From positions 1 through 64,000 of the forward strand of contig JBKQPG010000044.1 in the NCBI GenBank assembly GCA_052145115.1: 64,000 bases of DNA, in the 5' to 3' direction. This document shows, piece after piece, positions 43,478 through 51,682 of this stretch. A model generated the notes under the pieces. That model was given only the letters and a program-made list of their open reading frames with translations, was not told the origin of the DNA and did not search any database. The position numbers and the translations under genes are program-made. How positions within the stretch are numbered: position 1 is the first letter of the stretch; every line of letters begins with the position of its first letter. This DNA is from CAIVVT01 sp052145115 (GTDB lineage: Bacteria > Acidobacteriota > Terriglobia > Bryobacterales > Bryobacteraceae).

Positions 43478-43651
43478 GCTACTACGCTCCAGGGCCTAGT
43501 ACTGGGGGTGCCGTTCGGCGCGGGATATCACCAATCGGGGTCTATTCCTCCCCATTCGACCAGAGTTGGTATTCCCTGGCGGTCGATTTGCGTAAAATTC
43601 AGAGGAGAAGAAATCCGTCCGGATCATGGTGGTGAGGGAGCCGTTTGAATC

Positions 43652-45775
43652 ATGCATAAACCTGTAAAGTATGTCGAGAAGGCTGCGTCCGTGGCGGCGA
43701 ACGTCGTGTGGCAGGCCTTTGACACACTGAACCAGATCAAGCAGAACCCGGGCTTTACGCCGAAGTGGTCGGAACAGCCGCTACTGAAATCGTACGAAAA
43801 GATGAAGCCCAAGCTGGGCTGGCCGCGGACGACGGATTCGCTGTGCCCCAAGTGCATTCCGGAGATCCGCCAGCAGGTGATTGACGGCAAGAAGGAGCTC
43901 AGCATTCTGGTGAACGAGCGGCCGGGCGAAATCAAGGCCCAGATCATCGAGCGCGACGGCAAGATCCTGATGGTGAAGGAGTGCCCGATTCACGGCCGCT
44001 TCGAGGACGTGATGGCGATCGACACGGCGTTTTTCAAGCACCTGGAAGAGGTCTTCCCGGGGCGCGACATTCGCGCCCACAACGACGCCGACCTGCATCA
44101 TCACGGCTCATCGACGATCACGCACGGGCGCGGCGCGGTGCTGACGATCGACCTGACCAACCGCTGCAACATGATGTGCGACCCGTGCTTCATGGACGCC
44201 AACCAGGTGGGGTTCGTACACGAGCTGAGCTGGGAAGACATCAAGACGATGCTCGACAACGCGCTGCGGATCAAGCCGCACCGCCAGATGTCGGTGCAGT
44301 TTTCGGGCGGCGAGCCGACGCTGTCGCCGTATTTCCTGGACGCGCTACGGTACTGCGTGCAGGTGGGCTACAAGTCGACCCAGGCGGCGACCAACGGGAT
44401 CGAGTTCGCCAAGTCGAAGGAGTTTTGCGAGAAGGCGGCCGAGGCCGGCCTGCGATACGCCTACCTGCAGTTTGACGGGATCGGCAACGCGGCCAATTCG
44501 CACCGCAAGGTGGGCAACCTGTTCGACGTGAAGCTGCGGGCGATCGAGAACCTGCACTCGGCGGGGGTGGACATTGTGCCGGTGATCACGCTGATCAACG
44601 GCATCAACAACGAGCAGGTGGGACGGATCATCCAGTTCGCGCTCGACAACCCCAAGAAGATCAGCTTCCTGAGCTTCCAGCCGGTGTCGTTCACGGGGCG
44701 CGATGAGGCCGTCACCGACGAGCGCCGCCAGGCCCAGCGCTACACGCTTTCGCACCTGGCGCACGACGTCAAGAAGCAGACCGGGCTGGGCGAGCCGACG
44801 CGCGACTGGTACCCGATATCGTTCATGGGCACGTTCTCCGACTGGGCCGACCTGGTGCACGGGCCGGCGGCCGACTGGGGCCACCTGAGCTGCGGCTGCC
44901 ATCCCAACTGCGGCGTGGGCATGGGCGTGATGATCGACAAGGAAACCAAGGAAGCGGTGCCGGTGACGGCGTTCCTGAACGGCGACCGGCTGGCGCGCGA
45001 CATTCAGCGGATCAACGATGCGGCGCGCGGACGGTTTCTCTCGGTGGCGGGCATGGCGCTGTCGCTGATGCGCAACTACAACCCGTTCACCGCGCCCAAG
45101 CACTTCAAGCTGGCCGACCTGCTGCAGAAGTTCGACAAGACCTTCGGCGCCACGGGCCAGACCTATGGCAAGACCGGCGCGGGGCGCACCAAGGAGGACA
45201 TCGAGCGGCGGCGCAAGGACCGCTGGAATTTCCTGTTCATCGCCGGGATGTGGTTCCAGGATCTGTTCAACTACGATTTCCGGCGCACCGAGCAGTGCAT
45301 CATTCCCTATGCCACTCAGGAGGGCGAGATCAGCTTCTGCGCTTACAATACCGGCGTCGGCTGGCGCAATATCGTCGAGAAGATGCACATGACTGCCACT
45401 TTGACCAAATGGTACGAGGAGCACGGGCGGCACGAGATCTTCGCCGGCGGCAAGAAAGTGGCGCTGAATTCCACCGAGCATGCGCTGGTGCTGCGCGAGG
45501 AGATCGTCACCACAGAGGTGCAGCACGACCTGGACAAGCTGGGGATCGCCAAGACGGCGCGCGAGGAGAAGATGCGGGCGCGCGACGAGCGGCTGAAGAA
45601 GATGCAGGATGAGGAGAACGCCAAGATGCTGGCGCTCTACAAGAAGCACATCCTGAAGGAGCCCGAGTTGAACCTGGTTCAGATTGCCGGACCCAACGGC
45701 GGGATCCAGGCCGCTGCCAAGCCGGCTGCGGCGGAGACCGAACAGCGCGAGGAGATCGGCAGCTTCGGCGACTGA
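43652..45775 (+). CDS. radical SAM enzyme resembling the tetraether-lipid synthase (Tes) group
   Basis: 707 residues. The radical SAM cluster motif is CNMMCDPC at residues 172-179 (CxxxCxxC). An N-terminal rubredoxin-like zinc or iron site is seen in SLCPKCIPEI near 65 and KECPIHGRF near 111, as in MJ0619-type proteins that join lipid tails. A second cysteine cluster, LSCGCHPNCGVG, lies near residue 413, and a C-terminal CIIPYATQEGEISFCAYNT near 548, both typical of this group. The last 100 residues form a charged coiled-coil-like tail. If it joins fatty chains into membrane-spanning lipids, as in acidobacterial relatives, it acts on lipids at the membrane. Other radical SAM substrates are possible. 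A rho-independent terminator follows. Confidence 0.75.
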   Translation: MHKPVKYVEKAASVAANVVWQAFDTLNQIKQNPGFTPKWSEQPLLKSYEKMKPKLGWPRTTDSLCPKCIPEIRQQVIDGKKELSILVNERPGEIKAQIIERDGKILMVKECPIHGRFEDVMAIDTAFFKHLEEVFPGRDIRAHNDADLHHHGSSTITHGRGAVLTIDLTNRCNMMCDPCFMDANQVGFVHELSWEDIKTMLDNALRIKPHRQMSVQFSGGEPTLSPYFLDALRYCVQVGYKSTQAATNGIEFAKSKEFCEKAAEAGLRYAYLQFDGIGNAANSHRKVGNLFDVKLRAIENLHSAGVDIVPVITLINGINNEQVGRIIQFALDNPKKISFLSFQPVSFTGRDEAVTDERRQAQRYTLSHLAHDVKKQTGLGEPTRDWYPISFMGTFSDWADLVHGPAADWGHLSCGCHPNCGVGMGVMIDKETKEAVPVTAFLNGDRLARDIQRINDAARGRFLSVAGMALSLMRNYNPFTAPKHFKLADLLQKFDKTFGATGQTYGKTGAGRTKEDIERRRKDRWNFLFIAGMWFQDLFNYDFRRTEQCIIPYATQEGEISFCAYNTGVGWRNIVEKMHMTATLTKWYEEHGRHEIFAGGKKVALNSTEHALVLREEIVTTEVQHDLDKLGIAKTAREEKMRARDERLKKMQDEENAKMLALYKKHILKEPELNLVQIAGPNGGIQAAAKPAAAETEQREEIGSFGD

Positions 45776-45803
45776 GCGGGCGCGAACATTCACATGGCGA
45801 AGG

Positions 45804-45835
45804 AACGCCCGGCGGCAAGGCCGGGCGTTTTTGTT
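45804..45835 (+). terminator. rho-independent terminator of the radical SAM gene
   Basis: A perfect 10-base stem, AACGCCCGGC / GCCGGGCGTT, with a GGCAAG loop is followed by a T-rich tail (TTTTTGTT). It starts 29 bases after the radical SAM stop. Because the histidine kinase converges from the other side, it may serve both genes. Confidence 0.85.
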
Positions 45836-45879
45836 GCCGCGGCCGGGAATGTGGCGGGCGGCGGCGCGGGCAGGCGCGT

Positions 45880-48800
45880 TCAGGCCTGCAACACTTCGCG
45901 CACTTTGGCCGCCAAGGCGGCGGGGGTGAAGGGTTTGTCCAGGTGGTGGAAGTTGTCGCCCGCCAGGGGTTCCTCCAACTGGGCGCCGGCGGCATAGCCG
46001 GAGACGTACAGGACCTTCACCGCCGGGCGCTGAGCCCGCAGCTCGCGGGCCAATTGCGGCCCCGTCATGCCGGGCATCAAAACGTCTGAAACGAGTATCT
46101 CGATGGCGCCGGAATGGGCGGCGGCGACGGCCAACGCCTCGGCCCCGCTGGCGGCTTCCAGCACCGTGTAGCCGTGGCCCCGCAGAATCGTTGCGCAGAG
46201 CTCGCGCACCTGCGGCTGATCCTCCACCAGCAGCGCCGTCTCGCGTCCGGCCGAGGCGACATGCATGGGCGCGGCTTCCGGTTCCGGCGCTGCCGTGCCC
46301 GTCGCGCGCGGCAGGAAGATGCGGAAGCAGGCGCCGGCTCCGGGCGCGCTCTGCACTTCGATCCAGCCGTTGCTCTGATGGACGATGGCGTACACCGTGG
46401 AGAGGCCGAGTCCCGTGCCCACGGTCTGGGGCTTAGTGGTGAAAAACGGCTCGAAGACGTGGCGCAGGGTGTCGGCGTCCATGCCGACCCCGGTATCGGA
46501 AACGGCCAGGCGGACGAAATCGCCGGGCCGCGCCCCGACGTTGCGCGCCGCCTGCGCCGCATCGACCTGCAGGTTGCGGGTTTCGATGGTCAGCCGCCCC
46601 CCGGCGCCCATGGCGTCCCGCGCGTTGACCGCCAAGTTCATCAGGATTTGCAAGATCTGCGTCGGGTCGGCCAGGACGTCGCCCAGCCGCGGGTCGAGCA
46701 CGGTTTCAAATTCGACAGATTCGCCGATCAGGCGCTCGAGCATCCGGCGCGACTCCAGCACCAGGTGGTTCAGGTTGATCTGTTTCGGCTCGATCACGCG
46801 TTTGCGGCTGAAGGCGAGCAACTGCCGGACCAACTCCGCCGCCTGCTGGCCCGCCGTCCGGATGCTGGCCACCTCGGCCCGCATCGGGTCGCCGGCCGGC
46901 AGCGCCGAGAGCAGCATCTCGCAGTAGCCGTTGATGACGGTCAGATGGTTGTTGAAGTCGTGGGCCACGCCTCCGGCGAGGCGGCCCACGCTCTCCATTT
47001 TCTGCGCCTGGAGGAACTGCAGTTCCAGCCGGGCCCGCTCTTCCTCGGCCTGCTTGCGCTGCGTGATGTCCATGAAAAAGACCAGACGTGCGGCCTGCCC
47101 ATCCATCTCGACCGGCACGGCGGAGACCTCCACGTCAAACGTCGTCGCATCCAGCCGTACATAGCGCTCCTCCATGGTCGGAGAAGAAGTGTCCGGGCCG
47201 TAGCCCGCGCGCTCCCGGACAGCCTCGTGGCAGTCGGGATGGATCAAGCTGTAAATCGGCTGGCCCACGACGTCGTCCAGGGAAGACGCCCGGAACATGC
47301 GCAGCCCGGCGGGGCTCATGTAGACCACGCGCGCTTCGACGTGGACCAGGATGCCCACGGGCAGGCTCTCCACCAACTGGCGGAAACGCTTCTCGCTGAC
47401 GCGCAGCGCCTCCTCGGCCTGCTTGCGTTTGCGCTCCTCCTCCAGCCGTCCCACGGCGTAGGAGATGTCGGCCGCCATCTCCTCGACCAGCGCGACCTCC
47501 TTGGCGTCGAAGAAGTGCGGTTCGGCCGCGAAAATCGCCAGGACCCCAACCACGGCTCCCTCCCCGCTGAGCGGCACGCAGACCACCGAACGCAGCCCGA
47601 ACGAGCAGGCCCGAACTTGCCACGGCGTGCGATCGGGATCCGTAGCCAGGTCGTCGACGACGCTCACGCGTCCGGTGAGGAAGGCCCGGGCGGTGGGATG
47701 ATCGGCCGGCGCGCCTGGTTCGGCGGAGAGCGGCAGGGGGCTCGGTGAGTATTCAGAAACTTTCGCGCAGGCCACCGGGCAGAGGAAGGTCCGGGCCTCG
47801 TCCGGCAGGCCGATCACGACCAGACTGAAACCGCCCTCCTCCACGCCGATCCGGCACACGCTGTCGAAAACCTCCTGTTGCGTGGCGGCCTTGGCGATCG
47901 CCTGGTTGTTTGCGCTGAGCACAGCGTAAAGGCGGTTGGCGTTTTCCAGTTGCATGCGCTGCCAGTTGCGCTCGGTGATGTCGCGGACGATCACCTGGTA
48001 ATATGTTCTGCTATCCACTACGATCGGGCGGACGTTGGTTTCGACCGGAAAGACCGACCCGTCCTTGCGCGCCTGTTGCGTCTCGAACAGCAGCGCCGAT
48101 TCCGACCGCACCCGCCGCCACTGTTCCTGGAACGCAGCGCGCCCTTCCGCGCTGCGCAACGCCGCCATATGCAGGTCCAATAACTCGTCGCGGGAGTAAC
48201 CGTACATCTCCAGCGCCCTTTCGTTGGTCTCCAGAATCCGGCTGTCCTCATCCACAAGCAGGATCGCGTCCAGGGCCGAGCGGCTGAGGTAGTTGTAGTG
48301 ACTCGCGAGCACCTCCTTTTCCAACTCGGCTTTGTGCCGCGTCTCCAGGAATCGCAGATGCTGCAGCCTCCACAGAGAGGCGACGCCCAGGCCGGCCGCC
48401 CCGATCAGCAGCAGGATGACGATCACAATCGGAATGGCGCGCTGGCGGATCGGCCCTTCAATGCGCGCCAGGGGAATCCTGGAAATCAGCAGCCACTCGG
48501 ACTCGGGCAGAGCGCGCACGACGGCCATGATCGGCCGCCCCATTGGGTCCACTCCCGACACCAGTCCTCGCTGCCCCAGAATGGCTTTGACGGCGACGAC
48601 TTTGGTACGGCTCAGCGGAATGTGCAGCAGCTGGCGGGCGACTCCTTTTTCCGCCAGCCAGCCCAGCAGCAGGGCTTCGTCACCTGCGCGGCGAACCAGC
48701 ACCGTCTCCCCTGCGCTGACGGGCCCGAGTGGCCGGTCCAGAATGGGGAAAAAAGTCCGGTCGGGATCGATCCCCAAGGAGAAAACACCGAAGGGTTCGC

Positions 48801-49335
48801 CCTCCGCCTTGAGCCGCAGCGGAACGTTCAAGCCCAGGTGGAGCTTGCCGCCGCGGCTGTCCGCGTGCAAATCGCGCAGCAAGGCGAGTTTGGCGCCCAT
48901 GGCCTGCTCCACCATCTCGCGGAATTGCGTCGCGTCGCTGTACGCACCGCCGGTGTGTGCCATCAGTTTTGCATGGCGGTCGAACAAAAATGCGCTGGCA
49001 TAGCGCGAACCTGCGCACAGCGTCTCCATCCAATGCACAACCGCCTGTTTCTGTTGCGGCGCAGCCCGGCCCTGGGCGACCGCGCGCAGGGCGTTCATCA
49101 TGGGCCTGTTGGCGTTGACGATTCTGGCGTCCTCGAAGCGCTCATCCGACCACGTCTGAAGCTGGCTCAGCTTCAGGTCCGCCACGCTGGTCAGCTGGTC
49201 GCGAACCTGCCGCTCCGCGGCCTCGCGCATCTGCCGGTAGGTGAAATAGCCCGCCACGCAGACGGCCGCGGCCGTCGCCAGGAAGATCGCCAGCATCCAG
49301 CGGGAGATGCGCTGGTAATACGAATCCGAGGGCAT
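45880..49335 (-). CDS. hybrid sensor histidine kinase with periplasmic sensor, PAS, GAF and receiver domains
   Basis: About 1151 residues from the ATG at 49335. Two membrane helices frame a periplasmic sensor of about 260 residues (helices near residue 20 and near 300). They are followed by PAS (NYLSRSALDAILLVDEDSRI), GAF (VCVPLSGEGAVVGVLAIFA), a second PAS, a HisKA with VAHDFNNHLTVINGY near residue 790 for the phosphorylated His, an HATPase with DTGVGMDADTLRHVF, and a C-terminal receiver with SDVLMPGMTG near 1083 for the phospho-Asp. No cognate DNA-binding response regulator gene lies next to it, so its output is probably by phosphotransfer elsewhere. Confidence 0.9.
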   Translation of the reverse strand: MPSDSYYQRISRWMLAIFLATAAAVCVAGYFTYRQMREAAERQVRDQLTSVADLKLSQLQTWSDERFEDARIVNANRPMMNALRAVAQGRAAPQQKQAVVHWMETLCAGSRYASAFLFDRHAKLMAHTGGAYSDATQFREMVEQAMGAKLALLRDLHADSRGGKLHLGLNVPLRLKAEGEPFGVFSLGIDPDRTFFPILDRPLGPVSAGETVLVRRAGDEALLLGWLAEKGVARQLLHIPLSRTKVVAVKAILGQRGLVSGVDPMGRPIMAVVRALPESEWLLISRIPLARIEGPIRQRAIPIVIVILLLIGAAGLGVASLWRLQHLRFLETRHKAELEKEVLASHYNYLSRSALDAILLVDEDSRILETNERALEMYGYSRDELLDLHMAALRSAEGRAAFQEQWRRVRSESALLFETQQARKDGSVFPVETNVRPIVVDSRTYYQVIVRDITERNWQRMQLENANRLYAVLSANNQAIAKAATQQEVFDSVCRIGVEEGGFSLVVIGLPDEARTFLCPVACAKVSEYSPSPLPLSAEPGAPADHPTARAFLTGRVSVVDDLATDPDRTPWQVRACSFGLRSVVCVPLSGEGAVVGVLAIFAAEPHFFDAKEVALVEEMAADISYAVGRLEEERKRKQAEEALRVSEKRFRQLVESLPVGILVHVEARVVYMSPAGLRMFRASSLDDVVGQPIYSLIHPDCHEAVRERAGYGPDTSSPTMEERYVRLDATTFDVEVSAVPVEMDGQAARLVFFMDITQRKQAEEERARLELQFLQAQKMESVGRLAGGVAHDFNNHLTVINGYCEMLLSALPAGDPMRAEVASIRTAGQQAAELVRQLLAFSRKRVIEPKQINLNHLVLESRRMLERLIGESVEFETVLDPRLGDVLADPTQILQILMNLAVNARDAMGAGGRLTIETRNLQVDAAQAARNVGARPGDFVRLAVSDTGVGMDADTLRHVFEPFFTTKPQTVGTGLGLSTVYAIVHQSNGWIEVQSAPGAGACFRIFLPRATGTAAPEPEAAPMHVASAGRETALLVEDQPQVRELCATILRGHGYTVLEAASGAEALAVAAAHSGAIEILVSDVLMPGMTGPQLARELRAQRPAVKVLYVSGYAAGAQLEEPLAGDNFHHLDKPFTPAALAAKVREVLQA

Positions 49336-49547
49336 GACATGCACCAGACGGACGGGATCCAACCCGCCGGCGGAACTGCGACAGGCCTCAGTCCGCGCGT
49401 ACCGGCGTGGCAGGCGTCACTGCGAGTATACATGGGCGCGTGGGTAAAATCAGTCAGTCCATCCGCTGTAGTTCGACTCCGAGCAGTCTTCCATAGTGGA
49501 TGCGATCCGCCCCGAGCGCCGGCAGGAATGAGAGCCGGTGTTCCGGA

Positions 49548-50297
49548 CTAAAACACCTTCCGTAATCCCTGGCCGGCCAGCAGAAGGCCCAGCAGGACGG
49601 CCCAACACAATACGATGATGCGCAGCGGGCGCGACGGAACCCGCCCGGCGAGAAACGCCCCGGCCAGCGCTCCCACGACACCACCCGACAACAGCCGGAT
49701 CAGCACGGCCTGGTCCCAATTGCCCCCTGCCAGATGCACTCCCCCGGCGCACGCCGAGACCGCCAGCCCAAACATCAGATCCGTGCCCACCACCTGCGCC
49801 GGCTCGAGATTGGTCAGGTGAAACAGCACCACCGTGCCCAGCGCGCCCGCTCCGGCCGAGGAGAACCCGACTTCCAGACCGATCGGAAAGCTGAACAGCG
49901 GCAGGATCGGGGAACGATCCCGGCGATGCTCGCTGCCGTTCCAGGCGCGCAGCAGCCCGAAGGCCGCGGTCACCATGACGGTGGCGCCGACAATCGCCAG
50001 CACCCACGGCTGCGTCCCTCCCACCGCCAACTTGCGCAGCAGCAGCGGCCCGATCAGCGCGCCCGGCACGCCGCCCGCCAGCAGCAACGCAAGCGTCCTC
50101 CCGTGCACCTTCCGCCGCGCGGTGAACAGGCCCGCCGACAGGATTTTCACGCACGACGAGAACAGCAGCGCCGTGCCCACGCTGGGCCCCGGCGGCATGC
50201 CGAAAAACAGCATCAGCAGCGGCGCGGTGAGCACGCCGCCGCCCACTCCCGTGATGCCGATGGCCAGTCCTATGAAGAGACCGACGAGGGTCAGCAT
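49548..50297 (-). CDS. TauE/SafE family sulfite/sulfonate exporter
   Basis: 249 residues with about eight hydrophobic helices. The paired repeats of the family are visible near the start of each half (GLAIGITGVGGGVLTAPLLMLFFG and EVGFSSAGAGALGTVVLFHLTNLEP). The family moves sulfur-containing anions such as sulfite, sulfonates or thiosulfate, or other organic anions, across the inner membrane. No sulfur-metabolism genes lie beside it, so the substrate is open. It is divergent from the class V aminotransferase gene. Confidence 0.82.
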   Translation of the reverse strand: MLTLVGLFIGLAIGITGVGGGVLTAPLLMLFFGMPPGPSVGTALLFSSCVKILSAGLFTARRKVHGRTLALLLAGGVPGALIGPLLLRKLAVGGTQPWVLAIVGATVMVTAAFGLLRAWNGSEHRRDRSPILPLFSFPIGLEVGFSSAGAGALGTVVLFHLTNLEPAQVVGTDLMFGLAVSACAGGVHLAGGNWDQAVLIRLLSGGVVGALAGAFLAGRVPSRPLRIIVLCWAVLLGLLLAGQGLRKVF

Positions 50298-50534
50298 GCA
50301 CGCACCGCGGCCACTTCAGAGACTGGGATGGTCAGTGCGCTCGGGCAGCGTGGTGACAACAGGTAATCCGCGACTAACCTCACGTTGCTCCTACTTTATC
50401 GGACTTTGCCCGGCCTGCAGGGGACCCCGCGGGCCCCGCGATTCGACCATGCCGGGCAGCGGGTGCTCGAAGGGAAAGACAACCGCGCGCGGCTCGGTTT
50501 CACGCCTGAACAGCCCAGCATAAACTAAAAGCTT

Positions 50535-51665
50535 ATGACCTCTCCGTCATCCGTGATCCGTCCGCCCGCCCGGCTGCTGCTGGGCCCCGGCCCCTCGCCG
50601 CTCCATCCGCGCATTTATGCCGCGCTGAGCCAGCCCATCGTCGGCCATCTCGACCCCTACCTGTTCGAAGTCTTCGACCACATCCGGGGCGGGCTGCAAC
50701 TGTGCTGGGGCACACGCAACGAGTTCACCCACGTGATCCCCGGCACCGGTCACGCCGGCATGGAGGCCGCGGTGATCAACTTCGTCGCGCCCGGGGCGCG
50801 CTTCGCCGTCTTTGTCAACGGCATGTTCGGCGAACGCCTGTGCGAGATGGGCCGCCGCCGCGGCGCACAGCTATTACGCTTCGACAAGCCCTGGGGCGAG
50901 GTTTTTTCAGATCAGGAGGCCGCCGATTTCATAACGCGGGAGCGGCCCGACGTGGCGGCGTTCGTCCATGCCGAGACCTCCACCGGCGCCCTTCAGGACG
51001 GCCGCGCCATCGCCCAGGCGGCGCGCAAAATCGGCGCGCTGACCATCGCCGACTGCGTCGCCAGCCTGGGCGGCATGCCCCTCGAGCTCGACGCCATGGG
51101 CGTCGATGTGGCCTACAGCGGCACCCAGAAGGCCCTCGGCGCGCCTCCCGGCCTGGCGCCCATCACCTGCTCGCCGCGCGCAGTGGAACGGCTCCGCGCG
51201 CGCCCGGCGCCCGTGCCCTATTACCTTGATCTGCGGCTCCTCGCCGATTACTATGAGCCGTCGCGGCGCTACCATCACACGCCGCCGGTCCCATTGTTTT
51301 ACGCTTTGCGCGAGGCGCTGGCCATCATCGAGGAAGAGGGTCTCGACAACCGTTTCGCGCGCCACCAGGCCAATCACGAAGCCTGCGCAGCGGGTCTTGA
51401 AAAGCTGGGCCTGAGGTTGTTCGTCGCCCAGCCCCATCGCCTGTGGACGGTGATCGCACCGCGCGTGCCCGCCGGTGTCGACGATGCGCTGCTGCGCCGC
51501 AGCCTGTTCCAGAATCACGGCATCGACATCGCCGGCGGCATCGGAATCCTCGCCGGCCAGATCCTGCGCATCGGCACGATGGGCTACGGCTCGTCGGCGG
51601 ACAATATAAAGCTGCTGCTGGCCGCGCTGGAAGAAGCCCTGCACGAGCAAGGCTATCGAGCCTGA
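50535..51665 (+). CDS. class V aminotransferase (alanine/serine-glyoxylate aminotransferase-like)
   Basis: 376 residues, full length. Landmarks are the N-terminal LLLGPGPSPLHPRI and YLFEVFDHI, the GTGHAGMEAAVINFV segment near residue 70, the cofactor Asp in TIADCVASLGG near 173, and the PLP lysine in AYSGTQKALGAPPGLAPI near 199. A C-terminal RIGTMGYGSSADNIKLLLAALE matches the family. It uses glyoxylate or pyruvate as amino acceptor, with alanine or serine as donor, which detoxifies glyoxylate. The exact donor is not decided by sequence. It is followed by the GH36 gene on the other strand, converging after 17 bases. Confidence 0.88.
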   Translation: MTSPSSVIRPPARLLLGPGPSPLHPRIYAALSQPIVGHLDPYLFEVFDHIRGGLQLCWGTRNEFTHVIPGTGHAGMEAAVINFVAPGARFAVFVNGMFGERLCEMGRRRGAQLLRFDKPWGEVFSDQEAADFITRERPDVAAFVHAETSTGALQDGRAIAQAARKIGALTIADCVASLGGMPLELDAMGVDVAYSGTQKALGAPPGLAPITCSPRAVERLRARPAPVPYYLDLRLLADYYEPSRRYHHTPPVPLFYALREALAIIEEEGLDNRFARHQANHEACAAGLEKLGLRLFVAQPHRLWTVIAPRVPAGVDDALLRRSLFQNHGIDIAGGIGILAGQILRIGTMGYGSSADNIKLLLAALEEALHEQGYRA

Positions 51666-51682
51666 GCGCCGGGCCCGCGCGC

